This document shows positions 9,404 through 20,834 of a stretch of DNA of 64,000 nucleotides, in pieces. Source of the stretch: Paraburkholderia phytofirmans PsJN (GTDB lineage: Bacteria; Pseudomonadota; Gammaproteobacteria; Burkholderiales; Burkholderiaceae); the NCBI RefSeq assembly GCF_000020125.1, contig NC_010681.1, forward strand, positions 3,410,001 to 3,474,000, given 5' to 3'. Under the pieces are notes generated by a model. It was not told where the DNA came from, did not search any database, and saw only the letters and a program-made list of their open reading frames with translations. The position numbers and the translations under genes are program-made. Positions within the stretch are counted from its first letter, which is position 1. The number at the start of each line of letters is the position of its first letter.

Positions 9404-10522
9404 ATGTCCACCATTCCTTTCACCCCGATCCAGGGCTACCTGGCCATGCCGCGCCTGCGTCCGCTGGGTCATGTACCGGCGTCCTTCGGCCGGGACTGGG
9501 CACTGCTCCCGCCAGGTTACAGTTTGCGGGCGGAACTCAAGGCACTTTACGCAGCCATGCTGCGCACGTTCTGCATGAGCGATCAGGCCATTCGCTCGCT
9601 TTGCCGATGGTCGCCACCGGAAGAACGGCGCGCGACCGAGGCGCCGGCTCCTGTGTTTGAAAAGCGCTTCGACGCGGCCGCGCAAATCGCCGCAGCCGCT
9701 GCGGCCGTACCGCCGCTTCTGCCGCATAGGCACGCAACGGCGGGACGCGGGTCCGGCCATCATTGGAGTGCGTTGGCAGGCGGCGCCTGCGTACTCGGCG
9801 GCACTGCGATGCTTGGATGGATCGGGTTCGATCATCTGATGCATCGGGACACCGCCGCTCATATGGACTTCGCGGGCAAGGTCTCGCACGAACACGATTC
9901 GCGGTCAGCGAAGGCTGTGCCGCCGGTCGCAGTCACCGCTCGCGCGGTGGGTAACGCAGCGGCAAGCACGTCTGCGGCAGTCGCGGCATCAACGCCTGCG
10001 TTCTCAAGTGCGGTGCCTGAGTTCGCGCGTGCGTCTCGTTCCGGGGCAGCGTCGGTGCCGATGCCGGTGCCTGCTTCGAACGCAGCATCCGCGTTGCGCT
10101 TCGCTTCGGCGCATGTCGTCGCCGATAAAACCGTCTCGCATCGCCGTCAGCCCGTCCGCGAGGAAAGCCGCAAGCAAGCCGAACAAATTCACCCGCGCAC
10201 GGCGCGGTTAGCCGTCGCAAACCAATCGCCGCACGCAATGACTAGCGGCGCTCAGGCGACACGCGGCGCGACCCCAAAGGTTGCAGTAAATGCGTCGCCA
10301 AAGCTGTCGGCTGCCGGAGCCTATTCGCCGGTCGCCCCGGCTCGACTCGGCGTCGACGAATACGCGGGCGTCTCCATGTTCGCCGCGACACACGTGCGCG
10401 ACATTGCGCCCATGCCGCGCGCCGGCTCGTCAAACAATTCGTCCAGCGCCAGCGGGACCGAATGGATGAACCATCTTTCACAACGACGCCTGACCGATGT
10501 TCCGGATCAATTTGCGAAGTAA
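9404..10522 (+). CDS. Hypothetical single-pass membrane protein with Ala/Ser-rich C-terminus
   Basis: 372 residues from MSTIPFTPIQGYLAMPRL; the longer frame upstream (from 9254) has Pro-rich sequence without a ribosome binding site and is left out. Residues ~125-145 (ALAGGACVLGGTAMLGWIGF) form one hydrophobic segment. The N-terminal 120 residues would be cytosolic and carry short basic helices; the rest is low-complexity Ala/Ser/Val and Arg/His-rich sequence without recognisable domains. I do not recognise the family. Base composition matches the neighbours, so foreign origin is not suggested. A terminator follows at 10568. Confidence 0.6.
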   Translation: MSTIPFTPIQGYLAMPRLRPLGHVPASFGRDWALLPPGYSLRAELKALYAAMLRTFCMSDQAIRSLCRWSPPEERRATEAPAPVFEKRFDAAAQIAAAAAAVPPLLPHRHATAGRGSGHHWSALAGGACVLGGTAMLGWIGFDHLMHRDTAAHMDFAGKVSHEHDSRSAKAVPPVAVTARAVGNAAASTSAAVAASTPAFSSAVPEFARASRSGAASVPMPVPASNAASALRFASAHVVADKTVSHRRQPVREESRKQAEQIHPRTARLAVANQSPHAMTSGAQATRGATPKVAVNASPKLSAAGAYSPVAPARLGVDEYAGVSMFAATHVRDIAPMPRAGSSNNSSSASGTEWMNHLSQRRLTDVPDQFAK

Positions 10523-10567
10523 GCACGACGCGACCACATAGATGTAGCGTTGCGCAGTACAAAAAAA

Positions 10568-10602
10568 GCGCGGCCATTCACCCAAGAATGGCCGCGCCTT
10601 TT
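10568..10602. terminator. Bidirectional Rho-independent terminator
   Basis: A 12 bp perfect stem GCGCGGCCATTC / GAATGGCCGCGC with a six-base loop, preceded by seven A and followed by four T. It separates two convergent genes (hypothetical membrane protein on plus, DUF2968 on minus). Confidence 0.9.
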
Positions 10603-10614
10603 ACGTTCATGCAT

Positions 10615-11346
10615 TTACTTCTGAACCGGCAATCCCATTTCAGTTTGCCGCTGCAACTGCATCACTTCGCCCTGCACCTGGCGCAACTGCGCTTGCACTC
10701 TTTCCTTCTCGGCATGCAGCGTGACCGCTTCACCTTGGGTTTGACGCTGATAGTCGTTGACCTTGGCCTCTTGTGTGCGAGCCACGTCGAGATCGGCTTG
10801 CAGGCGTTTCGCGCGATCTTCGGACATGGCAATCACGTCTTCGATATACGCCTTCTGCGCCTGCAACTGCGTGCGGCGAATCTCGACATCCGCGAGTTGC
10901 GCTGTCTGCTGGCCAAAGCCCGCATAGATCGCTTCTGCGCGCGCCATGTCCTCGGTCTTGATCACACGCCAGAAATGCTTGTCCTGAAATAACGCGATGT
11001 AGTACGTCATTTCCCGCGGATGGAAAAACAGACTGGCGCCGTAACTGCCGTTATACGTGGTGCGCAGTTCGCTCAGCTTCGCGTCGTGAATCATCTGCAT
11101 CAGTTCGGCGACATTGCCTTGCGCATCGCCCGCCGTGGGCGATGCGGGCGACGTGGCTGATGCAGATGCAGCGTTGCGCAGCGCGTCGGCGACAGGCTGC
11201 GGCGTCAGCGTATTGATGGCCGGCCGTGTGCCAACCAGCGGCGCGGCCTCGTCGCCTTGCGCGGCCAGCACAAACCCGCCCTGCTGCAATAGCGCACACG
11301 AGGCTGCGAGCAGCATGGCGCGCCGCATTAATAAGGAATACTTCAT
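10615..11346 (-). CDS. DUF2968 envelope protein
   Basis: 243 residues from MKYSLLMRRAMLLAAS, chosen because GGAG lies 9 bases upstream and the start gives a good signal peptide (cut near VLAAQ). The middle contains NVAELMQMIHDAKLSELRTTYNGSYGASLFFHPREMTYYIALFQDKHFWRVIKT, written here only as the DUF2968 hallmark region around residues 85-140; the second half is a long coiled coil rich in Glu, Gln and Arg. DUF2968 proteins are common in Burkholderiaceae, secreted, and without a known function. It is monocistronic. Confidence 0.82.
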   Translation of the reverse strand: MKYSLLMRRAMLLAASCALLQQGGFVLAAQGDEAAPLVGTRPAINTLTPQPVADALRNAASASATSPASPTAGDAQGNVAELMQMIHDAKLSELRTTYNGSYGASLFFHPREMTYYIALFQDKHFWRVIKTEDMARAEAIYAGFGQQTAQLADVEIRRTQLQAQKAYIEDVIAMSEDRAKRLQADLDVARTQEAKVNDYQRQTQGEAVTLHAEKERVQAQLRQVQGEVMQLQRQTEMGLPVQK

Positions 11347-11869
11347 ACGCGCATGCTCCATGCGAATCCAAAACAGCCGCAGATTATCGCGCGGATTCGC
11401 CTTTAAGCGAAGCATTCCAATGTCACGCCGACAGACTTTAAATCGAGATAATTAGCTGACGAGCGATTTGACCAAGGGGGCGCGTCATCGCGAAATAAAC
11501 GCGTGCGGATGAGGCGAAAACGCGACGTTCCGCCTCGTGCGGATGACTTTGAATTTACGCGAGGTTGTGCGAACTCAGACGTAAGCGGATTCGCAATATG
11601 GAGATAGAGCGCCGGGCAATGAGATACGCGCAGTTCGTTCAAAGAAAAAACTCGCATTCCTGATTATCCGTCTTGATAGCGAGATGTTTCCGACTTCAAA
11701 AACTGATGCTGCCGCATGCATCGGCAAGCCGATGCGAAAGTCGAACGAGAAACGAATCGGAAAAACAGCAAGAGAAAAATGCAAGAGGCGCACCGTTGCA
11801 AGCCGCAACGGTGCGCCTCCAACAAACTACCGGCCAGACTATCCAACCCGCCTCGCCAGCCAGCGCGTA
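11347..11869. other. Intergenic region, no gene seen
   Basis: About 520 bases between the divergently placed DUF2968 gene and the end of the peptidase C26 gene. It holds the DUF2968 promoter region and the terminator at 11785-11819. Short open frames on both strands lack ribosome binding sites and recognisable products. Confidence 0.6.
11775..11819 (-). terminator. Rho-independent terminator of the peptidase C26 gene
   Basis: A 15 bp perfect stem (arms at 11785-11799 and 11805-11819, GAGGCGCACCGTTGC) with a five-base loop. Read on minus it is followed after four bases by a run of five T. It lies 50 bp downstream of the stop at 11870. Confidence 0.8.
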
Positions 11870-13351
11870 TTAAAACCGCGTCTCGCGCGCCACACGCAGG
11901 AACGTATCGAGCAGCGGCGTGCAGTCGAGCAACTCCGGCCCGCCCGCGCGATGAAACTCCGGGTGCCATTGCACGCCCATCACGAACGGCGCGCGCCGGT
12001 AGCGCACGGCTTCGATGATGCCGTCCGACGCCGACACCGCTTCGATATTGAGATCGCGGCCGAGCGTCTTGACCGCCTGGTGGTGAATCGAGTTGACGAT
12101 CGCATCGCGCCGGCCGGGGAACATGTTGGCGAGCGTCGAACCGTCCGGGAAATGAATGCCGTGCCGATGCTGATCGTAGTTCTCGTTGACGTGCGTAGCC
12201 GCGGTCGGCACATCGGTGGCGATGTCCTGATACAAGGTTCCGCCGAACGCTACGTTGATCAGTTGGCAGCCACGGCACACGCCGAGCACCGGCTTGCCCG
12301 ACTCGACGAACTCATGCAGCAGTTCGAGTTCGTACATGTCGCGCACGCGGTCGCCCGGCCATTCGTGACTGGCAGCCTGTTCCGCGTAGGACTGCGGCGA
12401 GACGTCGGCGCCGCCTTGCAGCAGCAGGCCGTCGAGATGCTTCGCATAGTCGCGCAAGCGGATATTGCTCGGATGCAGCATGCCCTGATGACCGACTGTC
12501 GGAATCATGAACACCAGCACGTCGCGCGACATCACCCAGTGCGCGATTGATTCCTCGAGGTACTGCAAGGTCTTGCCGCGCAGTCCCTTCGCCCCCGGCT
12601 CGGGATGAAAAATACGCGCCGACACGCCGATGCGCAGCGTGCGTTGCGTGATCCGCTGGCCCGCGCGATCGAAAATCTGGCGCGCGCGCGCCGCGACGAT
12701 GCGGCCGAACACGGTCCACGCCGAATCGCTGTGCTTCAGATAGCGCGGCGGCGGCGACGGCGGCAAGGCGTTGGGCGGCGGCGGGTTCGAGGCCGTGAAG
12801 TCAGGCGCCGCGCCGAACCCGGGCGGAGGCGAACCCGCCCGGCGCTCGGCGGAAGCCGGGATCTCTTCGTTCACTGTCACGTCTTCGACGGCGCCGACCA
12901 GTTCGCCGTCCACGGGTTCACTGCCGCCGACAGTCGGCGACGGCCTCATTGCATGGACGCCGGCGCGGCGCGCGTCCCGTTCATGAACCTCCGCTTCCTG
13001 CCTCGCGGTGGATGCAGCAGCCGAGCTGCGTGCTTCGGCGGCATCGCGTTGCCGCGCCTTTTGCGGATCGGTGGGCGTGACCGCCGACGCGCTGTCGGGA
13101 TCGTCCGTCGACGATCGCACGGCGGCTTCTTCGGCAGCCGGCGTTGACGTGGAAGCAACATCCGGCGGCGTCACGTCCTTGACCGGCGACTGGATGGCAT
13201 CTTCGTGCGAGAGGGGTAGCGAGGCCGCCGGATCGGGCGGCACGGAGCCGGCTATCGACGCGCCGGGCGTAGTGCCGGACGGCGCGGGCGACGCCGAAGG
13301 CGGCGTGGGGTTGCCGGGCTTGCCGGCATTTTCAGGTTTGTTTTCGCTCAT
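11870..13351 (-). CDS. Peptidase C26 / gamma-glutamyl-GABA hydrolase-like protein with disordered N-terminal extension
   Basis: 493 residues from MSENKPENAGKPG. The last ~255 residues are a class I glutamine-amidotransferase-like hydrolase: nucleophile elbow GVCRGCQLINVAFGG and catalytic histidine in GVQWHPEF, with the RHGIHFPDGSTLANMF region of PuuD. PuuD cleaves gamma-glutamyl-GABA in putrescine degradation. The first ~230 residues are Pro/Ala/Ser/Asp-rich with no fold, and are absent from PuuD (about 254 residues). No other puu genes are nearby, so a spermidine/putrescine role is only suggested. The ATG eight codons upstream is possible. A terminator follows. Confidence 0.82.
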   Translation of the reverse strand: MSENKPENAGKPGNPTPPSASPAPSGTTPGASIAGSVPPDPAASLPLSHEDAIQSPVKDVTPPDVASTSTPAAEEAAVRSSTDDPDSASAVTPTDPQKARQRDAAEARSSAAASTARQEAEVHERDARRAGVHAMRPSPTVGGSEPVDGELVGAVEDVTVNEEIPASAERRAGSPPPGFGAAPDFTASNPPPPNALPPSPPPRYLKHSDSAWTVFGRIVAARARQIFDRAGQRITQRTLRIGVSARIFHPEPGAKGLRGKTLQYLEESIAHWVMSRDVLVFMIPTVGHQGMLHPSNIRLRDYAKHLDGLLLQGGADVSPQSYAEQAASHEWPGDRVRDMYELELLHEFVESGKPVLGVCRGCQLINVAFGGTLYQDIATDVPTAATHVNENYDQHRHGIHFPDGSTLANMFPGRRDAIVNSIHHQAVKTLGRDLNIEAVSASDGIIEAVRYRRAPFVMGVQWHPEFHRAGGPELLDCTPLLDTFLRVARETRF

Positions 13352-13501
13352 GACAGTCAGACAGGCGCCTTCCACGCGAACGAATGAATATGCCCTGATT
13401 ATCCGCTAGCGAGCCAAGCGCCGCAAACCCGCACACAATTGCTCACATTGTTGCGGGCGCCGCGCGGAACTCGATCTGGCGTATCGCGCGGCAAGTCCGG
13501 C

Positions 13502-15259
13502 TCAAGGATCCGGCTGCTCTTCGAAAGTTTCACGCAAGGCGATCTGCATGGCCGCGTGGATTTTCACGCACCAGCGCCACACCAGCGCCAGCAGCAACGC
13601 GGCGCAAACCAGCACCGCGGCGAGCAGGCCGGTCGGCGGCAGAATGCCGCCGGAAAGCGCTGCGACCAGCAGAAACACGCCGACCATCGAGACTACCGGC
13701 ACCAGATCGGAAATAGCGTAACGGATCGCGCTCGTGAAGCGTCCGGCCGTCGCCGGCTGCACGCTGACTTCGGCGAGCAACAAAGCAAGCGACTTGAGCT
13801 TGCGATACACGGCGACAAGAAACGGCAGCGACACGACCAGCGCGACGCTCCATAACACCACGCGCTGCATCGGCTCGGAACCCAACCAATGCGCGAGCCA
13901 AGCGCTGGTATAGGGCGCGCTATACGACACGATCAGAAAAATCGCGGCGACTAAGGCCAGATTGACGGCGATCTGCAGAATGATCCGCCGCGTCATGCTG
14001 AACAGCGTCGGTTCACCGCTTCCCGTGCTCAAGCTGCGCAACCATTGCCCGTACATGCCGAATACGTTCGCGAGCGTGCCCGGCATGGCGTGACCGAGGC
14101 GCTGCGTCAGCGGGTCGGCGGCGCGAATCAGATACGGCGTGAACAGCGTGGTCAAAGCGGATACCGCCACCGCGATCGGGTACAGGAACGCGCTCGTCAC
14201 CTTCAGCGTCAGGCCGAGCGACGCGATGATGAACGAGAACTCGCCGATCTGCGAAACGGTCATGCCGACGCGCATCGCCGTGCGCCCGTCCTTGCCGGCG
14301 AGGAAGGTGCCGAGCCCGCACGACACGATCTTGCCCACGATCACCGCCACCGTGATCACCGCGATCGGCCACGCGTAGTCGACCAGCACGGCCGGGTTCA
14401 ACATCAAACCGATCGTCACGAAGAAGATCGCGGAAAACGCGTCGCGCAGCGGCGCGATCAGATGTTCGATCCGATGCAGATGGCGCGATTCGGCCATGAT
14501 CGCGCCGATCAGAAAGGCGCCGAGCGCGATGCTGTAATCGAGCTTCACGACCAGCAGACAGAAGCCGAAGCAGAACCCGAGCACGGAGACGAGCAGCATC
14601 TCGTCGCTCTTCGCGCGCGCCACATAATTCAAGGCGCGCGGCACGACCAGAATGCCGACCACCAGCGACACCGTCATGAACAGCAGCAGCTTGCCGAGCG
14701 TGACCATGGCGACGCCCGCGCTCAACTGCCCCGTCTGCGCGATGCCCGACAGCAGCACCAGCATCGCGATGGCGAGAATGTCCTCGACGATCAGAATGCC
14801 GAACACCAGCTGCGCGAAGCTCTCGCGCTTCAGGCCCAGTTCGGAGAGCGCCTTGACGATGATGGTGGTCGACGAGATCGCGAGGATCGCGCCGAGAAAC
14901 AGCGAATCCATCGAACTCCAGCCGAAAGCGCTGCCGATCTCGTAACCGATCCACAGCATCAGCACGATCTCGGAGAGCGCCGCGACTATCGCCGTCGCGC
15001 CGACCTTAAACAGTTTGCGCAGGCTGAATTCGAGGCCGAGCGAAAACATCAGGAACACCACGCCGAGTTCGCCGAGTGTCTGGATGGTCTGCTCGTCGTG
15101 GATCAACTGGAACGGCGGCGTGTATGGCCCGATGATCACACCGGCCGCGATATAGCCGAGCACCACCGGCTGTTTCAGGCGATGGAACAGCACGGTGACG
15201 ACGCCAGCAAGCGCCATCACGACCGCCAGGTCCTGAATGAAGCCGATGCCATGGTGCAT
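13502..15259 (-). CDS. CPA2-family monovalent cation/H+ antiporter
   Basis: 585 residues, start supported by AAGGGA about 9 bases upstream. The N-terminal 390 residues show the Na+/H+ exchanger fold of KefB/KefC/YbaL: GVVTVLFHRLKQPVVLGYIAAGVIIGP, LGVVFLMFSLGLEFS, the discontinuous helix with LVFGILIVEDILAIAML (conserved Asp) and FFVTIGLMLNP. Instead of the cytosolic TrkA-N/RCK domain of KefC, the C-terminal 190 residues hold about four further hydrophobic helices. It would swap K+ or Na+ for H+ across the inner membrane. It is divergent from the DUF2848 operon. Confidence 0.88.
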   Translation of the reverse strand: MHHGIGFIQDLAVVMALAGVVTVLFHRLKQPVVLGYIAAGVIIGPYTPPFQLIHDEQTIQTLGELGVVFLMFSLGLEFSLRKLFKVGATAIVAALSEIVLMLWIGYEIGSAFGWSSMDSLFLGAILAISSTTIIVKALSELGLKRESFAQLVFGILIVEDILAIAMLVLLSGIAQTGQLSAGVAMVTLGKLLLFMTVSLVVGILVVPRALNYVARAKSDEMLLVSVLGFCFGFCLLVVKLDYSIALGAFLIGAIMAESRHLHRIEHLIAPLRDAFSAIFFVTIGLMLNPAVLVDYAWPIAVITVAVIVGKIVSCGLGTFLAGKDGRTAMRVGMTVSQIGEFSFIIASLGLTLKVTSAFLYPIAVAVSALTTLFTPYLIRAADPLTQRLGHAMPGTLANVFGMYGQWLRSLSTGSGEPTLFSMTRRIILQIAVNLALVAAIFLIVSYSAPYTSAWLAHWLGSEPMQRVVLWSVALVVSLPFLVAVYRKLKSLALLLAEVSVQPATAGRFTSAIRYAISDLVPVVSMVGVFLLVAALSGGILPPTGLLAAVLVCAALLLALVWRWCVKIHAAMQIALRETFEEQPDP

Positions 15260-15399
15260 GAATACGTCCCTTACAAAAAGTAATCTTGAAAACGAAGTTT
15301 AGCAAACGAACGCGACAACCCGCCTCGCGTCGACGTTTGAAGAATATGGCGCTGCCCGCCGGGCCGCACATCTCCCGCACGCCACCCGGAAGAATGTTT

Positions 15400-15430
15400 T
15401 TGACGCGCTAGACTCCTGTGAAATATCACA
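15400..15430 (+). promoter_or_regulatory. Candidate promoter and operator of the DUF2848-MFS-GntR-amidase unit
   Basis: TTGACG at 15400-15405 is followed after 18 bp by TATCAC. The -10 element lies inside the palindrome TGTGAAATATCACA (15417-15430; arms TGTGA/TCACA, four-base centre). The first gene starts 37 bp on. The site is a plausible target of the GntR regulator of this unit, by position only. Confidence 0.5.
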
Positions 15431-15466
15431 ATAATATTTGCAGCATATTTTCTTCGGAGTCGAGCA

Positions 15467-16156
15467 ATGCAGCAGGTGTCCTTCAACGTTGTAGACCGTT
15501 CCGGCGGCAGCCGCGCCGAGATCGCCGAGGTGAATCGCCTGACCATTGCCGGCTGGGCCGGTCGCGATCAGGCCGCGATCGAGCATCACATTGCCGAACT
15601 GGCCGAACTCGGCGTGAAACGGCCGTCCACCACGCCATTGTTCTACCGCCTCGGCGCGGAACTGCTGACGCAGGCCGAGCAGATCGACGTGGTCGGCGTG
15701 AAATCGAGCGGTGAAGCCGAATGCGTGCTGGTTCAGACAAAGACGGGCTTGCTCGTTACTGTGGGCTCGGATCACACCGACCGCGAAGTCGAAGCCTACG
15801 GCGTGACTGTCTCCAAACAGGTCTGCCCGAAACCCTTGGCCCGCGACGCCTGGCGTTTCGACGATGTGGCCGGCCACTGGGACCAGCTCGAACTGCGCGC
15901 CTTCGCAGTCGCCAGCAACGGCGAGCGGCGCGTCTATCAGCAAGGCAGTGTGGCATCGCTGCTGCCTGCCGCCGATCTGCTGACGCGCGCGCCGCTTGCG
16001 CCGGGCGCGGCGATGTTCTGCGGCACGCTGGCGGTACAGGGCGGCATCGTCGGCATGACCGACGGCGACGCGCTCGAACTCGAATTGCACGATCCCATCC
16101 TGAACCGCACGCTGCGCCACGCCTATCGCGTGCGCGCGCTACCTATCGTCGAATGA
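15467..16156 (+). CDS. DUF2848 protein
   Basis: 229 residues, with CGGAG 8 bases before the ATG. The sequence matches DUF2848, whose members carry RPSTTPLFYRLGAELLTQ near residue 50, GSDHTDREVEAYGVTVSKQVCPKPLA near residue 105 and a C-terminal MFCGTLAVQGGI segment. No catalytic role is established to my knowledge. The C-terminal half has a barrel-like pattern reminiscent of fumarylacetoacetate hydrolases, but the metal ligands are not evident. The gene is linked here to an MFS permease, a GntR regulator and an amidase, which points to catabolism of an amide-containing acid. Confidence 0.78.
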   Translation: MQQVSFNVVDRSGGSRAEIAEVNRLTIAGWAGRDQAAIEHHIAELAELGVKRPSTTPLFYRLGAELLTQAEQIDVVGVKSSGEAECVLVQTKTGLLVTVGSDHTDREVEAYGVTVSKQVCPKPLARDAWRFDDVAGHWDQLELRAFAVASNGERRVYQQGSVASLLPAADLLTRAPLAPGAAMFCGTLAVQGGIVGMTDGDALELELHDPILNRTLRHAYRVRALPIVE

Positions 16157-16163
16157 GGCATCC

Positions 16164-17513
16164 ATGAACTCTCCTTCGCTATCCGCCGCCGACGCGTCAT
16201 CCGACGCATGGCTCGAAGCCGCCGCCTTGCGCAAGATCACCTGGCGCATCATGCCGTTCCTGTTTCTCGTCTACGTGCTGTCGTATCTGGACCGCGTCAA
16301 CATCGGTTACGCGAAGCTGCAGTTCACCGGCGACCTCGGCCTGTCGAACGCGGCGTACGGACTCGGCGCGGGGATCTTTTTCTTCGGCTACTTCGTGTTC
16401 GAAGTGCCGAGCAATCTGTTGCTGAAGAAGTTCGGCGCGCGCGCCACGATCGCCCGCATCACGATGCTGTGGGGCCTGCTGTCGTGTCTGATGATGTTCG
16501 TGCGCACGGAAACGATGTTCTACGTGCTGCGCTTTTTCCTGGGCGTCGCCGAAGCCGGGTTGGTGCCGGGCGTGGTGCTCTATCTGACCTTCTGGTTTCC
16601 GTCGGACCGCCGCGCGCGCATGGTCGCCGTGTTCATGGCGGCGATTCCGGTGGCCGGCATTATCGGCGCGCCGTTGTCGGGCTTTTTGATGTCGGCGCTG
16701 CATGAAGCGCACGGTTTGCGCGGCTGGCAGTGGATGTTCCTGATCGAAGGCATTCCGTCGATTCTCGCCGGCTTCTGGGCGCTCGCCGTGCTGCGCAACA
16801 CGCCCGCCGAAGCCGCCTGGCTCACCGACGACGAAAAGCGCGTGATCCTCGGCCGTCTCGCGCGAGAAAACACCGCGGCCGCGGCGGCCGGCGCCGAACA
16901 TAGCCTGGCCGTGGCGTTGCGCTCGGGCCGTTTCTGGCTGCTCACGCTGATCTATTTCTGCCTCGTCACCGGCAATGCGGGCTTCTCGTTCTGGTTGCCG
17001 CAAATCGTCAAGGATCTCGGCGTGACGAACCTCGTCACCAATGGATTCGTTACCGCGATTCCGTATCTGGCGGCGGGCATCGGCATGATCCTGATCGGGC
17101 GTTCGTCGGATATCACCGGCGAGCGGCGCTGGCACTATGCCGTGTGCTGCTTCATCGGCGCGGCGGGCCTGCTCGGCAGCGCTTCGGTGACCAACTCGAT
17201 TCCGCTCGCCGTCACCGGTTTGTCGATTGCGTATGTCGGCATCCTCGCGGGCTTCGGCATTTTCTGGTCGATGTCGACCACCTTCCTGCAAGGCACGGCC
17301 GCCGTCGCCGGAATCGCCGTGATCAACTCGATCGCCAACCTCGCGGGCTATGTGAGCCCGTATGTGCTCGGCATCGTCAAAGACGCGACGCATAGCGTGA
17401 CGTTCGGGCTCGTGCTGATCGCGGGGGCGCTGATCGTCGGCGGGCTGGTTACGCTGATGATGCCGCGCGTCAAGGTGCAGCAAACGGCGGCGGTCGCGCC
17501 GAGCCGCGCCTGA
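16164..17513 (+). CDS. MFS transporter, anion:cation symporter (ACS) family
   Basis: 449 residues, 8 bp after the DUF2848 gene. Twelve helices; the first, MPFLFLVYVLSYLDRVNIGYAKLQF, and the segment GIFFFGYFVFEVPSNLLLKKFGAR are hallmarks of the ACS family (phthalate, tartrate, glucarate and 4-hydroxyphenylacetate permeases). These import organic anions with protons. Co-localisation with an amidase and a GntR regulator suggests it imports the substrate of the amidase or DUF2848 protein. Confidence 0.9.
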   Translation: MNSPSLSAADASSDAWLEAAALRKITWRIMPFLFLVYVLSYLDRVNIGYAKLQFTGDLGLSNAAYGLGAGIFFFGYFVFEVPSNLLLKKFGARATIARITMLWGLLSCLMMFVRTETMFYVLRFFLGVAEAGLVPGVVLYLTFWFPSDRRARMVAVFMAAIPVAGIIGAPLSGFLMSALHEAHGLRGWQWMFLIEGIPSILAGFWALAVLRNTPAEAAWLTDDEKRVILGRLARENTAAAAAGAEHSLAVALRSGRFWLLTLIYFCLVTGNAGFSFWLPQIVKDLGVTNLVTNGFVTAIPYLAAGIGMILIGRSSDITGERRWHYAVCCFIGAAGLLGSASVTNSIPLAVTGLSIAYVGILAGFGIFWSMSTTFLQGTAAVAGIAVINSIANLAGYVSPYVLGIVKDATHSVTFGLVLIAGALIVGGLVTLMMPRVKVQQTAAVAPSRA

Positions 17514-17624
17514 CGGACGGCGATGGTGACGCAACGCGCCTCACGGTGCGCGCGCCAGGGCCGATGCGGGTCGATCACCCGCTATCCGCCCGAGCCGCGC
17601 CGCTGTGTGCGCAAAACCTTGCTC

Positions 17625-17648
17625 TACAATGCGGACGACATCGTCCGC
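17625..17648 (+). promoter_or_regulatory. Internal promoter element and palindrome before the GntR gene
   Basis: A -10-like TACAAT (17625-17630) is directly followed by a perfect 8-2-8 palindrome GCGGACGA-CA-TCGTCCGC (17631-17648), ending 11 bases before the GntR start codon. The position over the predicted transcription start fits autoregulation. It could instead be a hairpin in the leader RNA. Confidence 0.5.
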
Positions 17649-17659
17649 TGCCACTTCAC

Positions 17660-18340
17660 ATGACGCTTTTGCAGACCGCCCGCCCTTCCCCGCCTGCCCG
17701 TGCGACCGCCGCCGCGAGTCTCGCCGAGCAGGCGTATGCGTTCGTCAAGCGCGAGATCATCACCATGCGCCTGCGGCCGAGCGAGGTGCTCAACGAAGCG
17801 GAACTGATGGCGCTGACCGGCATCGGCAGGACGCCGGTTCATCAGGCGCTGCATCGGCTGGTGCACGAAGGCATGCTGACCATCATGCCGCGCAAGGGCA
17901 TCATGGTCCGCCCGGTTTCGCTCGACGACGTGCTGGCGATCATCGACGTGCGTCTCGTCAACGAAAGCTATTGCGTCGAACTGGCCGCGCGCCACGCGCA
18001 ACAGCACGACTACGACGCGATGCAGGCGCTGCTGGACCGCTCGGCCGTGTGCGTCGCCGCGCACGATATCGAAGGCATGATGGATATCGACCGCGAGTTT
18101 CATCTGGCGATTTCGGCCGCGTCGCGCAACCCGGTGCTCGCCGACATTCTGCGCGGGCTGCACGAGCGCTCGCTGCGCTTCTGGTTCATTTCGCTGTCCG
18201 AGCCGCACCATCTGGAAGACGTACACGAGGAACATCTCGAACTGTTTCGCCTGCTGCGCGAACGCGACGCCGAAGGCGCGCGCCAATCCGTGCAAAAACA
18301 TATCGAAGCGTTCCGCGCCACACTCTTCAATCGCATCTGA
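17660..18340 (+). CDS. GntR-family (FadR/VanR group) transcriptional regulator
   Basis: 226 residues from MTLLQTARPSPPAR; upstream in-frame starts are rejected because they run through the promoter palindrome. The N-terminal winged helix shows LAEQAYAFVKREIITMRLRPSEVLNEAELMALTGIGRTPVHQALHRL in residues ~25-75 (family landmark), followed by an FCD ligand domain with a metal-type MDIDREFHLAISAASRNPVLADILRGLH stretch. FCD regulators sense small organic acids. It sits between the MFS and amidase genes and probably controls this unit. Confidence 0.9.
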   Translation: MTLLQTARPSPPARATAAASLAEQAYAFVKREIITMRLRPSEVLNEAELMALTGIGRTPVHQALHRLVHEGMLTIMPRKGIMVRPVSLDDVLAIIDVRLVNESYCVELAARHAQQHDYDAMQALLDRSAVCVAAHDIEGMMDIDREFHLAISAASRNPVLADILRGLHERSLRFWFISLSEPHHLEDVHEEHLELFRLLRERDAEGARQSVQKHIEAFRATLFNRI

Positions 18341-18441
18341 TCGACCGCATTCAAGCCCGCCCATCCAGGCTCACGCATCCAGCTCACGCATTTAGCTCAC
18401 TGACCGGCTTCGCCGGGTTCAACCGGACTTTTACCGACATC

Positions 18442-20452
<2,011 letters not shown>

Positions 20453-20492
20453 CCGGGGTTCTGCCGCGCCGCGTTCGCCACGCTGAACAACG

Positions 20493-20544
20493 AACGCCGG
20501 ATTTCGTGCCGCCGAGTGCGGCGACGCGAAATCCGGCGTTTTTT
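20493..20544 (+). terminator. Rho-independent terminator of dsbB
   Basis: A 14 bp stem (AACGCCGGATTTCG / CGAAATCCGGCGTT) with an inner GCCGC/GCGGC hairpin, followed by T-rich sequence. Confidence 0.88.
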
Positions 20545-20834
20545 CGTCCCGAGACCCCGCCGTTGCTGGTCAGCCAGACCATCCATTTTCCCCGCAGCGC
20601 CCGGCCCCGCCTGGCTTTCCCTCTTCCGTCCCGATTCACGCAACTTCCCGCCGTAGCGCGAATCGTACTTATCTCATGACCGCTTCCGAATAAGCTTCAT
20701 GCGACATGGGAAATCTTTTTGGGACAAGGTAATGCTATCTTCGGACTTGGATGGCGATCTACGTGCGCGAGGCCGGCTTTGGCGCGACCCCATGCGTAAC
20801 GCGCGCCCGGTCCGCAGTGTCTTCTGGATTCGCC

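Noticed and set aside
14045..15283. A 412-codon plus-strand frame opposite the CPA2 antiporter
   Set aside because: Composition (Arg, His, Asp, Gln-rich) and lack of signals mark it as a shadow.
17605..18441. N-terminal extension of the amidase frame by 279 codons
   Set aside because: It overlaps the GntR gene in another frame and has no amidase-like sequence; the family begins at 18442.
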